Shown here: piece after piece, positions 27,468 through 36,054 of the stretch
How positions within the stretch are numbered: the stretch's first letter is position 1
Layout: every line of letters begins with the position of its first letter
Notes under the pieces: model-generated
The model's input: the letters and a program-made list of their open reading frames with translations, nothing else
Database searches by the model: none
Told to the model about the DNA's origin: nothing
Origin: Litoribrevibacter albus
GTDB taxonomy: Bacteria > Pseudomonadota > Gammaproteobacteria > Pseudomonadales > Litoribrevibacteraceae
DNA length: 64,000 bases
Reading direction: 5' to 3'
NCBI RefSeq assembly: GCF_030159995.1
Contig: NZ_BSNM01000003.1
Span: forward strand, 496,001 to 560,000
Translations under genes and position numbers: made by a program

Positions 27468-29570
27468 TTAGAAATTATATTTGGCCGCGACTTTCAGTGA
27501 TCGGCCCGGCTCATACACTTCCGACCAGGCTTGCTGGTAGTTTGTATCCTGAATGTTGGCTAAAATCATATCTACTTTTAAACCTTCCAATGATTGAGCC
27601 GAAGGTTCCCAGGAGGCGTAAATATCTGTGGTGGTGTAGCCATCATATACATGCTGATCTTCTTCGACGCGATCTTGTTTCTCTGCGCTTAGTATTCTGA
27701 TCCCCGCTTTGGTGTCGATATCCCAGAAACCATAACTCAAATCTGCCACCCACTTGTCCGAAGGAATGTTCGGAAGGTGATCCTTTGTCGTACCTGAAGA
27801 GGTCGTTGTTTCGTGCGTACCGCGAGTCTGGCCATAACTCAGCAACGCATTAAACGCGCCGATCTGATATTTAGCTTCAATTTCATAGCCCCACAGTTCA
27901 GCGTCGCGGGCATTGGTATGCGTGGATGTCCCTGATATACAGTTACATGCTGGTGGCGGGCCAAAATCGGCGTTGGTGACAACATCCAGATAGATAAAAT
28001 CTTCAACGTCGTTTTGGAAGGCTGTTGCGGTAAGACTCAGTTTGTCTTTTGCGAAGACGTTGTTGAAGTCCAAATCAACACTTAGCTCGATATTTTCAGC
28101 GGTCTCAGGCTTCAGATCAGGGTTGGCTACGAAGTTGTTATCCCAACCTGGCGCACCATAATTGAAGTGCGTTCCCTGAATATACAGCTCATAGGATGAG
28201 GGTGCTCGGAAGGCTTCATCGTATCGTAAGCTCCAGCGCATCCAATCGGTGGCTTGCCAGCGAATACCTGCGGAGGTGGAAAGATTGCTTTCGTCAGCGC
28301 TGGTGTCCAGATCGTCAGATTCGGTTTCAAAGCTGTCGTAACGAATGCTCGCTTCCGCTTGCAGAGTTGATGTGAGGTCATGAGTGATGGTGGTAAACGC
28401 ACCCCAGACTTCACTTTCGGCCTTGGACGGCGGGTTAGGGCGGTTGCCTGTGCCTGGGTCTTCTGTACGCTTGGTTTCAATGGTGTCTTGGTAGCCATCA
28501 ATACCCACCAGGATTTGGGTATGATCAAACTTGAAGTTGTTTAATAAGTTAATGCCGATGGTTTTCAGATCACTTTGATCGGTGCCTTCCAGCAGATTGA
28601 TTTCTTTATTCTCTGTATCGTTTAAATACAGCTTGGCATCGAAATTCAAATAGGCTGAAGACCCCTTATGTGAGTAATCAATGGCAGCGTGTTGATCTTT
28701 AACTTCCCGGTCGATGAGCAGATCTTCACCGTTTTCTGCATCGTCACTAGAACCGACGGTTGGAGGATGCCCATTTAGATCAGCATAGCGATATTGAGCC
28801 TGGATTCGTTGGTATTGATCGAGGTCGATGCCAAACTTGGTTAGGTAGTTGGTGTTCTTGGCTTCCGTTCCATACAGCGTTAAACGAGAGTCGGCATTTT
28901 CACCTTGTTTCATATAATTACTGTCGTAATGGGTTGCAGCAATCAACCAGTCGATGTTTTCGTATTGTGTTGCAAACGCAGCAGAGGTAGTTCTGACGTC
29001 ACCATTAGTCTGGTAACCCTTTTTAATAAACCCGCCCACGTCGTTGCCTTCTTGAATAAGGTCGTCGGCTTCGATGGTATTTTGAACCACCACACCGCCA
29101 ATGGCGCCTGATCCCCATAAACTACTGGAAGGGCCTTTCAGAACCTCAACGGATTTCAATAACTCTGGATCGAGAAAGTAAGACGGTCGATGAGAGAAGT
29201 TGGTGTTAGAGCGTGCTCCATCAATAACTTGCAGAACCTTATCGCCTTCTAATCCTCGAATGTTTACTTTTTGGTTGCCTGGGACAGCACCACCTGCAAG
29301 TGTCACGTTGGTTTGATGTGCCACGGCTTCTGCTACCGAGTTTGCCTGAATCGAGTCCAGCGCTTCTTTATCGACAACGGCCACTGAACGGGTAACGTTG
29401 TCCGAGTCTTGTGCAACCCGCGTTGCATTGACCGTTACTTTTTTGAATTCAGTAACGTCCTTTGATTCCGTTACGCTGGTACTGTCGTTCTGAGTTTGTG
29501 CGTACAGACTGCCTGAGATCAGCAGACTTCCCAAACCGCTTACTGCAAGGGCGGTGATAGCTTTTGACAT
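27468..29570 (-). CDS. hutA: TonB-dependent haem receptor
   Basis: A 700-residue outer-membrane protein that imports haem using TonB energy. I start at the ATG at 29570: MSKAITALAVSGLGSLLISG is a good signal peptide ending at SLYA-Q, while the open frame upstream of it is cysteine-rich non-signal sequence overlapping the control region. The plug spans about residues 45-165 (VTVNATRVAQ to KGPSSSLWGSGAIGG). The haem-receptor motifs FRAPSSYELY and NPDLKPE are present with a His (QGTHF) between them, as in HemR/HutA. The C-terminus ends in Phe as usual for barrels. Confidence 0.94.
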   Translation of the reverse strand: MSKAITALAVSGLGSLLISGSLYAQTQNDSTSVTESKDVTEFKKVTVNATRVAQDSDNVTRSVAVVDKEALDSIQANSVAEAVAHQTNVTLAGGAVPGNQKVNIRGLEGDKVLQVIDGARSNTNFSHRPSYFLDPELLKSVEVLKGPSSSLWGSGAIGGVVVQNTIEADDLIQEGNDVGGFIKKGYQTNGDVRTTSAAFATQYENIDWLIAATHYDSNYMKQGENADSRLTLYGTEAKNTNYLTKFGIDLDQYQRIQAQYRYADLNGHPPTVGSSDDAENGEDLLIDREVKDQHAAIDYSHKGSSAYLNFDAKLYLNDTENKEINLLEGTDQSDLKTIGINLLNNFKFDHTQILVGIDGYQDTIETKRTEDPGTGNRPNPPSKAESEVWGAFTTITHDLTSTLQAEASIRYDSFETESDDLDTSADESNLSTSAGIRWQATDWMRWSLRYDEAFRAPSSYELYIQGTHFNYGAPGWDNNFVANPDLKPETAENIELSVDLDFNNVFAKDKLSLTATAFQNDVEDFIYLDVVTNADFGPPPACNCISGTSTHTNARDAELWGYEIEAKYQIGAFNALLSYGQTRGTHETTTSSGTTKDHLPNIPSDKWVADLSYGFWDIDTKAGIRILSAEKQDRVEEDQHVYDGYTTTDIYASWEPSAQSLEGLKVDMILANIQDTNYQQAWSEVYEPGRSLKVAAKYNF

Positions 29571-29764
29571 GAGTGATTCATTCCTAATAGATCTTTTATC
29601 AAAGTTCCAAGCTAAACAACGCGTTCCAAAGAACTGAATAGAAACGAACGGCCATAAATAGAGTGTTCGTTCCCCAATCGTTGTGTGCACACATTGCTTT
29701 TGGATATTGATCCAAACGCGTGTCCTTTGTGCATGTGTCATCCGTGTTCCGTTTATTATTTGTT

Positions 29765-29820
29765 GCAAATGCTAATTATTCTCAATAATATAGTCAATAG
29801 AAATGATAATTGTTCTTATT
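29765..29820. promoter_or_regulatory. Fur-type operator region between the haem receptor gene and tonB
   Basis: The stretch 29765-29783 matches the 19-base Fur consensus at 14 positions, and a second stretch starting near 29799 contains an exact AATGATAAT followed by weaker matches (12 of 19). Both lie between divergent iron-acquisition transcripts, where Fur control is expected. The match was counted by eye. Confidence 0.72.
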
Positions 29821-29886
29821 TGATTTGTATGTCAGTAGCTAGGTCGACTGAAACTGAGCAATCAAACGAGCAGGGTGTTGAGTTAA

Positions 29887-30663
29887 ATGAAGGTATTTGT
29901 TGTTCGATTGTTTTCTGTATGTTTGGCGCTGCTGCTTCATGCGGCGTTCATCAGTTATCTCAATCAGTACGAACGTCAGCAGGTGAGTTCCGGTCAAGTA
30001 TCAAATTCGACCTTGGCGTTATCTTTTTCCTTTTCCTCTCCTTTGATTGAGCGAGCAGAAGCCAGTATCCCGAAGCAGATTGCTATTGAAGAGCCTATTG
30101 AAGCCCCTGTGCACAGGCAAACAATGGATGTTGTAGACGTTCAAAGAACAGAGCCTGTCTCTGACATACCAGAAACAGCTGTTATAGAGACCGCTGTTAT
30201 AGAAAAAGAGATAGCTAAAACCAACAGCCCGATGAATAAAGACGACCTGAAAACTGCTGATGCTGACTTAAAGGATTCTGAAACGGATGATCCAGATGCG
30301 CTTAATTCTGAAAAAAATGAAGCCGAAACCGAATCTATTGCCAACCAGGCAAGTGAAGTTTCGAATCAGTCGGGTGTCCATCAGGACATTATTCTAGATC
30401 CGCAGTTTAAGTCCGACCCTCAACCACCAGTGTATCCAAGGTTGGCGCGTAAGCGGGGTCAGGAAGGCGTGGTTTGGCTGGATGTCTGGTTGGACAGCCG
30501 GGGTGAACAAACCAAGTTGGAAGTCTATGACAGTTCAGGCGTAGGTTCACTGGATCAGGCCGCAATAGATGCCGTTTCTCAATGGCAGTTTGTGCCTAAA
30601 CATGCAGCAGGCATGACGATCGCCTCTCGGGTTCGTATCCCTGTGCATTTTGTTTTGAACTAA
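29887..30663 (+). CDS. tonB: TonB energy-transducing protein
   Basis: A 258-residue protein with one N-terminal membrane helix (about residues 8-26, containing His18, the usual helix histidine), a long acidic Glu/Asp/Thr linker instead of the classic Pro-rich one, and a C-terminal TonB domain from about 175 (PPVYPRLARKRGQEGVVWLD, then QWQFVP). It carries proton-motive energy from ExbB/ExbD to outer-membrane receptors. First gene of the rightward operon, about 65 bases after the Fur-type region; exbB follows after 38 bases. Confidence 0.94.
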   Translation: MKVFVVRLFSVCLALLLHAAFISYLNQYERQQVSSGQVSNSTLALSFSFSSPLIERAEASIPKQIAIEEPIEAPVHRQTMDVVDVQRTEPVSDIPETAVIETAVIEKEIAKTNSPMNKDDLKTADADLKDSETDDPDALNSEKNEAETESIANQASEVSNQSGVHQDIILDPQFKSDPQPPVYPRLARKRGQEGVVWLDVWLDSRGEQTKLEVYDSSGVGSLDQAAIDAVSQWQFVPKHAAGMTIASRVRIPVHFVLN

Positions 30664-30701
30664 TTAAAACCTCCAGAAGAAAAACAGTAAGAGCAAGACT
30701 T

Positions 30702-31421
30702 ATGTCCTTAGAAATCATTCAACAACAGCTTGGCCCTTTGGCGATTCCTATGTTGGTGTTGTCTTTGTTGGTGTTCGTGATTCTGATTGAACGCTTTTGT
30801 GTGTTGGTTCATGCCAGCCTTCGTCGCCTTTCATTGCCTCTGTCCATGATTTCTAAAGACGCTCGCTCTGCTGAATCCTCTAAGCGAATTACTAAGCGAA
30901 TAGCGCGTATGCCCTTGATTACCGCCGAAGGTGTCCAATTGTTGGTGGAGCATACCGAGCAAACCAAACCGATTAGGGAAGAAGTCTCCGGGATTTGGCT
31001 ACTACAAAAGAAGCGGAAACTGTCTTCCGGGCTTCGTTTTTTACAAGTGATTGCGGTATTGGCGCCTCTACTGGGGTTATTCGGAACCGTCCTGGGTCTG
31101 ATTAAGGTGTTTGATGATTTGTCTGTAGTGACTGGGGCGATTGAGCCTTCAATGTTGGCGGAAGGTTTGGGGTTAGCCATGTATACCACGGCGGCAGGGT
31201 TACTGATTGCGGTGCCGGCGGTGGCAGGCGCTCATTGTTATGCTATGTGGGTGGATCGTCTGATCCATCATGCCGAGCATGTGATGAATCATTTCAATCT
31301 GATGTTGGAGGGTGTGTCGGTCTCGGATTGTTCAGGCCCGAATACAGCGCTTGCAGACCTGGCTAAGCCGCCTGAGTGCAAACGCCAATCAAGTGCTCTT
31401 CTGGATGAGGTGCCGGCATGA
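30702..31421 (+). CDS. exbB: ExbB, proton channel subunit of the TonB system
   Basis: A 239-residue MotA/TolQ/ExbB protein with three membrane helices (about residues 13-33, 108-130 and 155-175) and the family signature APLLGLFGTVLGLIKVF. It forms the pentameric motor with ExbD. Its last 4 bases overlap the exbD start, so the two are translationally coupled. Confidence 0.95.
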   Translation: MSLEIIQQQLGPLAIPMLVLSLLVFVILIERFCVLVHASLRRLSLPLSMISKDARSAESSKRITKRIARMPLITAEGVQLLVEHTEQTKPIREEVSGIWLLQKKRKLSSGLRFLQVIAVLAPLLGLFGTVLGLIKVFDDLSVVTGAIEPSMLAEGLGLAMYTTAAGLLIAVPAVAGAHCYAMWVDRLIHHAEHVMNHFNLMLEGVSVSDCSGPNTALADLAKPPECKRQSSALLDEVPA

Positions 31422-31852
31422 TCCAGGCGTCTTCTTCTGTCAGTGATAATGAGGTTCCTTCATTAGAGCTCACGCCTCTGATTGATATTGTTTTTATCGT
31501 CATTGTCTTCTTATTGATTACAGCTAATGCGCCTTTGCTGAAGTTGCCGGTTCAGATTCCCGAAGCCACCGAAAATCCATCCGCAGATGTGATCAGTGAA
31601 GAGACCTTGGTCATTACGGTGGCCTCTGATGAAAACCGTTGGGCGTTGGGGGAAGACACGTATGAAGAGTGGAACGAGCTGAAATCAGCGCTTATGGCGC
31701 GGATGCAAAGCCAACAAAGCGCCTTGAATCCTCTCAGCATTTCTATCGCAACCGATAACTCAGCAACGGCGGAGTCCCTGGTAAAAGTGATGTCGTTTCT
31801 GAACGAACACCAGTTGAAAAATGTACAAATTTTGATGCAACAGCCGAATTAA
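31418..31852 (+). CDS. exbD: ExbD, TonB-system stator partner
   Basis: A 144-residue protein with one membrane helix carrying the essential Asp (Asp23 in LTPLIDIVFIVIVFLLI) and a periplasmic ExbD domain. It starts inside the end of exbB. Confidence 0.95.
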   Translation: MIQASSSVSDNEVPSLELTPLIDIVFIVIVFLLITANAPLLKLPVQIPEATENPSADVISEETLVITVASDENRWALGEDTYEEWNELKSALMARMQSQQSALNPLSISIATDNSATAESLVKVMSFLNEHQLKNVQILMQQPN

Positions 31853-31885
31853 TCGGCTCAATTATTTCACACGGTAGGGTATGTC

Positions 31886-32824
31886 ATGTCGACAATTAAG
31901 ATGAATATGGAGGATGTTCAATTGGCCAGAAAAGCATCTCTTATAAAGCAAGAATTCACCGAGCACCTTCTGCCTGTGTTATTTGCCCTCGCGGTATGTA
32001 CTGCCGTTTTGCTTGGAGCGTTTTCTTCCCCTGTACAAGCAAATACCTCGGCAGATGGTGTCCGAATCATCAGCACAGATGCGGGCACAACTGAAATCCT
32101 GGTGGCGCTCGGGCAGGGTTCTTCACTGGTGGGGATTGATGTGACCAGCACAGTGCCTGACAACTTAACACCAGCGAAGGTTGGCTATCATCGTCAACTG
32201 GCCGCAGAAGGTTTGTTAAGTTTGGCGCCGACCATTGTCTTTGGCAGCGAACATATTGGCCCGAAAGAAACCGTTAATGCCCTTAAGCATGCTAATACGC
32301 AATTGGTTCTGCAACCTACCGCGACGGACTCAAAACAGCTGATTGAAAACATTCTGCAAGTCACGAAAGCACTGAATCTGTCGGGTGATCAATTAGTGGC
32401 ACAGGTTCAAACGGCGCAACACATTCTTGATAAAAACTTGGACAAAGCGTTGGACAATGTGGTGCCAAAGCAATCAGCGAAAGCCGTATTCCTGTTGTAT
32501 CTGGAAGGTCGAGGTTTAAAGCAGGCCGGCGCAGGCACTTCCGGCGATGCGATGATCCAGCTGCTAGGTTTGGAGAACGTATCGACCCATTCGAATTACC
32601 GATCTGTCTCGGCGGAAGGGCTCATGGCCTTGCAACCAGAGGTTATTCTAATTGGTAGTCAAAACCCCAATGCAGCGGAGGCGCTGTTGGTTCAGTTTCC
32701 ATCCTTATCCCACACGCCAGCTGTTGAACATAACAAAGTGTTGTTTGTTGATGCAGCTGCATTGGTATCAGGGATCAGCCTGAAAGCGATGGATGAGGCG
32801 GTTCGTCTCTCTGAAGCACTTTAA
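31886..32824 (+). CDS. hutB: Periplasmic haem-binding protein of the Hut ABC importer
   Basis: A 312-residue class III binding protein. The leader is long: about 28 polar residues, then a hydrophobic stretch (about 29-50) and a likely cleavage after VQA at 52; an internal start may be used. The two-lobe fold begins at RIISTDAGTTEILVALG. Tyr101 in VGYHRQLAAEG sits where PhuT/HmuT-type proteins place the haem-ligand tyrosine. It comes 33 bases after exbD in the same operon. Confidence 0.93.
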   Translation: MSTIKMNMEDVQLARKASLIKQEFTEHLLPVLFALAVCTAVLLGAFSSPVQANTSADGVRIISTDAGTTEILVALGQGSSLVGIDVTSTVPDNLTPAKVGYHRQLAAEGLLSLAPTIVFGSEHIGPKETVNALKHANTQLVLQPTATDSKQLIENILQVTKALNLSGDQLVAQVQTAQHILDKNLDKALDNVVPKQSAKAVFLLYLEGRGLKQAGAGTSGDAMIQLLGLENVSTHSNYRSVSAEGLMALQPEVILIGSQNPNAAEALLVQFPSLSHTPAVEHNKVLFVDAAALVSGISLKAMDEAVRLSEAL

Positions 32825-32871
32825 CATCTCTCATAAACCTCTCTAAAGAAGCTCTGTAAGAAAGAACTGCA

Positions 32872-33918
32872 ATGAATAGTCGTCGATTATCTGCTGAATC
32901 CATAACCGCGCCGATGTTAGTGGGCCCGATGTTGCTGGGCCTATTGCTCTTGGTGACTTGGTCGGTCGCTAGCGGGCCAATGAAACTTCCCCTGATGCAA
33001 AGCCTGATGTCCCTTTGGGATGGACTCTTTGGCAGTGAATTCAGTTCGCTTCAACAAAACGAGAAAGTGGTGGTTTGGGATCTTAGGCTCCCCAGAACCA
33101 TTCTCGCTTTGCTGGTGGGTGCCTTGCTGGCTCAATGTGGTGCAGTGATGCAGGGGATCTTTCGTAATCCGCTGGCTGACCCGGGGATTATAGGTGTAGC
33201 TTCTGGCGCTGCCTTAGGTGCGGCCATCGCCATCGTGGTACTTCCTGTGGAATATCAGTCTGTCACTGTGCCTGTGTGTTCATTCCTTGGCGGCTTGCTG
33301 ACCACCTGGTTGGTCTATGGGTTAGCTAAGAATGAATCGGGCACATCGGTTGTTATCCTGTTACTAGCGGGTGTTGCCATTGCGGCCTTTGGTGGTGCCA
33401 TCATTGGCTTCTTAACCTATATCGCAAACGATCAGGCGTTGCGGGATTTGAGTCTCTGGCAGATGGGATCACTAGCCTCTGCCAGTGGTTGGGATTTGCT
33501 GCTGACTTCAGTGGTTTTAGTGGTGGTGATGACGTTATTTCAGAAACAAGCCAATGCATTAAATGCGCTTTTGTTAGGGGAAGCCGAAGCCCGACATTTG
33601 GGCATTGAGGTGGAAAAGCTCAAACAGCAATTCATTCTGATTACGGCCATTGGGGTGGGTGTTGCAGTGTCTGTCTCTGGGGTTATTGGTTTTGTTGGGT
33701 TGGTCGTTCCTCATCTGGTTCGGATGATGGTTGGGCCGGATCATCGTGTGCTGTTGCCTTTATCCGCCATCCTGGGTGCAGGATTATTGCTGTTAGCTGA
33801 CTTAGGCGCTCGTACCTGGATGAGTCCGGCAGAGATGCCGGTGGGCTTGGTGACCGCTGGCTTAGGTGCTCCTTTCTTCATGGTACTGCTGTTTCAGCGT
33901 CGACAGGGGATGATGTAA
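32872..33918 (+). CDS. hutC: Haem ABC importer permease (FecCD family)
   Basis: A 348-residue inner-membrane protein with about ten helices. Family blocks RLPRTILALLVGALLAQCGA, FRNPLADPGIIGVASGA, GVIGFVGLVVPHLVRM and the coupling region near GPDHRVLLPLSA are all present. Its stop is immediately followed by the hutD start. Confidence 0.95.
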   Translation: MNSRRLSAESITAPMLVGPMLLGLLLLVTWSVASGPMKLPLMQSLMSLWDGLFGSEFSSLQQNEKVVVWDLRLPRTILALLVGALLAQCGAVMQGIFRNPLADPGIIGVASGAALGAAIAIVVLPVEYQSVTVPVCSFLGGLLTTWLVYGLAKNESGTSVVILLLAGVAIAAFGGAIIGFLTYIANDQALRDLSLWQMGSLASASGWDLLLTSVVLVVVMTLFQKQANALNALLLGEAEARHLGIEVEKLKQQFILITAIGVGVAVSVSGVIGFVGLVVPHLVRMMVGPDHRVLLPLSAILGAGLLLLADLGARTWMSPAEMPVGLVTAGLGAPFFMVLLFQRRQGMM

Positions 33919-34770
33919 ATGGCTCAGGTTTCAGATTCTGTTCTTACTGATTCAATGGATGTAGATCCGGCGTTAACAGACACGGAGTTTACAGATCAGG
34001 TGTTATCTATTCGCGATTTGGGTGTTTCCGTAGGCGATAAGGAACTGCTGAACATTCATTCTTTGTCAGCGGGTTCGGGTCAATTAATTACTCTGTTAGG
34101 CGCGAACGGTGCCGGTAAATCCACCTTGTTTAAAAGCATCACTGGTGAAGTGCAGCCGGATGATCGACAGCTATCTCGTGTTGAGTTTCATGGCAAACCT
34201 GTCTCGGGCTGGCCATCTCAGTCTTTGGCTCGTCATCTTGGGGTGTTACCACAAGCCAGCCAACTCAGTTTTCCCTTCACCGTAAAAGAAGTCGTAGGCT
34301 TGGGGTTGATTCCTCTGACTGCCAGTAGGGCAGAGGGCCAATGTCTGGTGGCTGAAGCTATGAAGCAAACGGACACAGCGCATTTTGCCGATCGTATCTA
34401 CACTCAGCTATCTGGCGGTGAGCGGCAACGAGTGCATCTTGCCCGAGTGTTGGTGCAGCTATCTCAGGCAGAACAAACGCCACTATTGCTGTTAGATGAA
34501 CCTACATCGGCTCAGGACTTAGGGCAGCAGCACCAGATTTTACGGTTAGCACAACAACTCTGTCATGAGAAACAATGGACGGTTATCGCCATTTTGCATG
34601 ACCTCAATCAGGCCCTGCGTTATTGCGATCAGGTTTGGTTGTTGGAACAAGGGCGATTGATCGAGCAAGGCCTACCGAGCAATGTCCTCACACAAAGCAA
34701 CATTGAACGGGTTTGGGGTTATCGCCCTGAGTTGGTCATGACAGAACAAGGTCATGTGGTTCTGGCCTGA
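33919..34770 (+). CDS. hutD: Haem ABC importer ATP-binding protein
   Basis: A 283-residue ATPase. Walker A is GANGAGKST, the signature is LSGGERQRV, Walker B is LLLLDEP and the switch His is in AILHDLNQAL. About 30 extra N-terminal residues (acidic, low complexity) precede the usual start at LSIRDLGVSV, so a downstream start cannot be excluded. It starts right after the hutC stop and is the last gene of the tonB-hutD operon. Confidence 0.94.
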   Translation: MAQVSDSVLTDSMDVDPALTDTEFTDQVLSIRDLGVSVGDKELLNIHSLSAGSGQLITLLGANGAGKSTLFKSITGEVQPDDRQLSRVEFHGKPVSGWPSQSLARHLGVLPQASQLSFPFTVKEVVGLGLIPLTASRAEGQCLVAEAMKQTDTAHFADRIYTQLSGGERQRVHLARVLVQLSQAEQTPLLLLDEPTSAQDLGQQHQILRLAQQLCHEKQWTVIAILHDLNQALRYCDQVWLLEQGRLIEQGLPSNVLTQSNIERVWGYRPELVMTEQGHVVLA

Positions 34771-34970
34771 TTTACCTTCGCTTTTAGACAAAACCTGACA
34801 GACCTTACCCAGGTTAGTAATTCCCTATGCCGAACTGTCCTTTGAGGTGATAAACTCTACGGTCTTGTAGAGCGTCATCTTGTGGGCAGTCATCTTTTAG
34901 ATATTCATCTAATAGACATCCTCTAATAGAAAGTACCTTACAGATGGCTCCTTTCTGAGGGGCTTTTGCA

Positions 34971-35060
34971 TAGGAGTTCTTTGCACAGTAACTCTTAGCT
35001 TAGGCGTTTTTTACATAGGCGTTCTTTACATAAGCGTTCTTTACATAGTAATCCTGTGCA
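34971..35060. repeat. Array of 15-bp direct repeats
   Basis: Six 15-base units in a row. The three central units (35001-35015, 35016-35030, 35031-35045) are nearly identical, consensus TARGCGTTYTTTACA. The flanking units at 34971, 34986 and 35046 are degenerate. There are no spacers, so it is not CRISPR. Confidence 0.85.
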
Positions 35061-35128
35061 TAGCAAGGGAAGTCCCCCTGATTATATGCCTGGTGTCCTT
35101 TTGTCGGGCAGTGAAAATTATGTTGTTG

Positions 35129-35138
35129 ACCGATCGGT
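35129..35138. promoter_or_regulatory. TetR-type operator in front of the regulator gene
   Basis: Perfect palindrome ACCGATCGGT, 23 bases before the TetR ATG. The same core recurs twice in front of the MMPL gene, so self-regulation by the adjacent TetR protein is likely. Confidence 0.75.
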
Positions 35139-35160
35139 AATAAAGTCATAGGATTTAAAT

Positions 35161-35769
35161 ATGGCAATGGGTAGACCTAGAAAAGTTGATCCGGATGTTG
35201 TGCTTGAAAAAGCCTTGCTGCTCTTTCGTGAGAAAGGGTACGAAGCTACGTCGATGTCTGACTTAGTGGCGGCAACGGGTCTTCATAAAGGCAGTCTTTA
35301 TCAGTCGTTTGGCGATAAACATACGCTATTTAAAACGGCTCTGGAGATATACACACGTCGTACTTTCGAGAGCATGTCAGCGGAAAGCCGTAGAGCCGAT
35401 ACCGCGACAGAGGGCCTTCAACGTGCATTGAACTGTATGTTGGCAATTGCCGCAGAAGGGTCTGCGGGGTCACTTGGCTGTATGGCCGTGAATGCCATGG
35501 TCGAGTTTGCTGAAAGAGATGCGGACGTTCGGGCTTTACTGCAAGCAACGGATCAGAAAATCGTTGCCTTGATTATGGAATTAAGTCAGCGAGCCGTTGA
35601 AGAAGAGGGTGCTCATCTGGTTCAACCAATGGAAATGACGGCCATGATGTTGATGTCGGTTATGGCTGGTTTGGGCGTTACTTTGAAAGGAATGATTACG
35701 TTGGAACAAGCGCAGCAGGTGGTAAAAAATCAATTGTCTGTGTTGGGTTTCAATAAAGACCTTCTCTAG
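35161..35769 (+). CDS. TetR/AcrR-family transcriptional regulator
   Basis: A 202-residue repressor. The N-terminal DNA-binding domain includes GRPRKVDPDVVLEKALLLFR and the recognition region LVAATGLHKGSLYQSFGDK (about residues 38-56). The C-terminal helical domain (from about 80) contains SLGCMAVNAMVEF, typical of the TetR subgroup with a GC-containing ligand helix. AGGA at 35150-35153 precedes the ATG. It stands upstream of an MMPL/LolA-like/outer-membrane protein set and shares operator sequences with it. Confidence 0.94.
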   Translation: MAMGRPRKVDPDVVLEKALLLFREKGYEATSMSDLVAATGLHKGSLYQSFGDKHTLFKTALEIYTRRTFESMSAESRRADTATEGLQRALNCMLAIAAEGSAGSLGCMAVNAMVEFAERDADVRALLQATDQKIVALIMELSQRAVEEEGAHLVQPMEMTAMMLMSVMAGLGVTLKGMITLEQAQQVVKNQLSVLGFNKDLL

Positions 35770-35874
35770 TATTCGGGTGGTTGAAAACGTCATTCACCTG
35801 ATACGGGATGCATCCTGATTCTATGTGAACGCGCTTTCCATTGCGTGCGTGTCTGGGCATGAGGCTCTTATTGA

Positions 35875-35901
35875 GCGCTTTTGTTTAGAGCGCGTTTTTT
35901 T
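35875..35901 (+). terminator. Probable terminator after the TetR gene
   Basis: GCGCTT (35875-35880) pairs with GAGCGC (35888-35893), then G and seven T. The stem is short. Confidence 0.5.
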
Positions 35902-35914
35902 GAATTAATTTATT

Positions 35915-35991
35915 ACCGATTGGTCAAATACTGGCTGATTGAATGGATACGTTTGTTTTTTTTTACATCTACTTTTTTACCGATCGGTAAA
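35915..35991. promoter_or_regulatory. Two TetR-type operators in front of the MMPL gene
   Basis: ACCGATTGGT (35915-35924, near-palindrome) and a perfect 16-base palindrome TTTACCGATCGGTAAA (35976-35991). Both share the core found before the TetR gene at 35129, so they are likely bound by the same repressor. Confidence 0.75.
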
Positions 35992-36054
35992 GTAGTGGGT
36001 CTGAAAATGATGATTGTTATTACTCACCAAGGGCAATTACTCAGGAGAATAGTG

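Larger units (their letters stand above)
34771..35160. other. Intergenic region between hutD and the TetR gene
   Basis: 390 bases without a gene. The first part has a weak inverted repeat AACCTG (34792-34797) with CAGGTT (34810-34815), possibly ending the hut operon. From about 34868 the sequence becomes low-complexity and periodic and passes into the 15-bp repeat array listed separately. A TetR-type operator lies at the right end. Confidence 0.6.

Noticed and set aside
29571-29768. N-terminal extension of the haem receptor gene
   Set aside because: The 66 extra codons run across the upstream control region and precede a complete signal peptide that starts at 29570.
34971-35060. Possible CRISPR array
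   Set aside because: The 15-bp units are contiguous with no spacers, and no cas gene is nearby.
35881-36054. Longer N-terminus of the MMPL protein
   Set aside because: This stretch contains two operator palindromes and a T run, and a good ribosome site precedes GTG 36055; only the ATG at 36007 remains a reasonable alternative.
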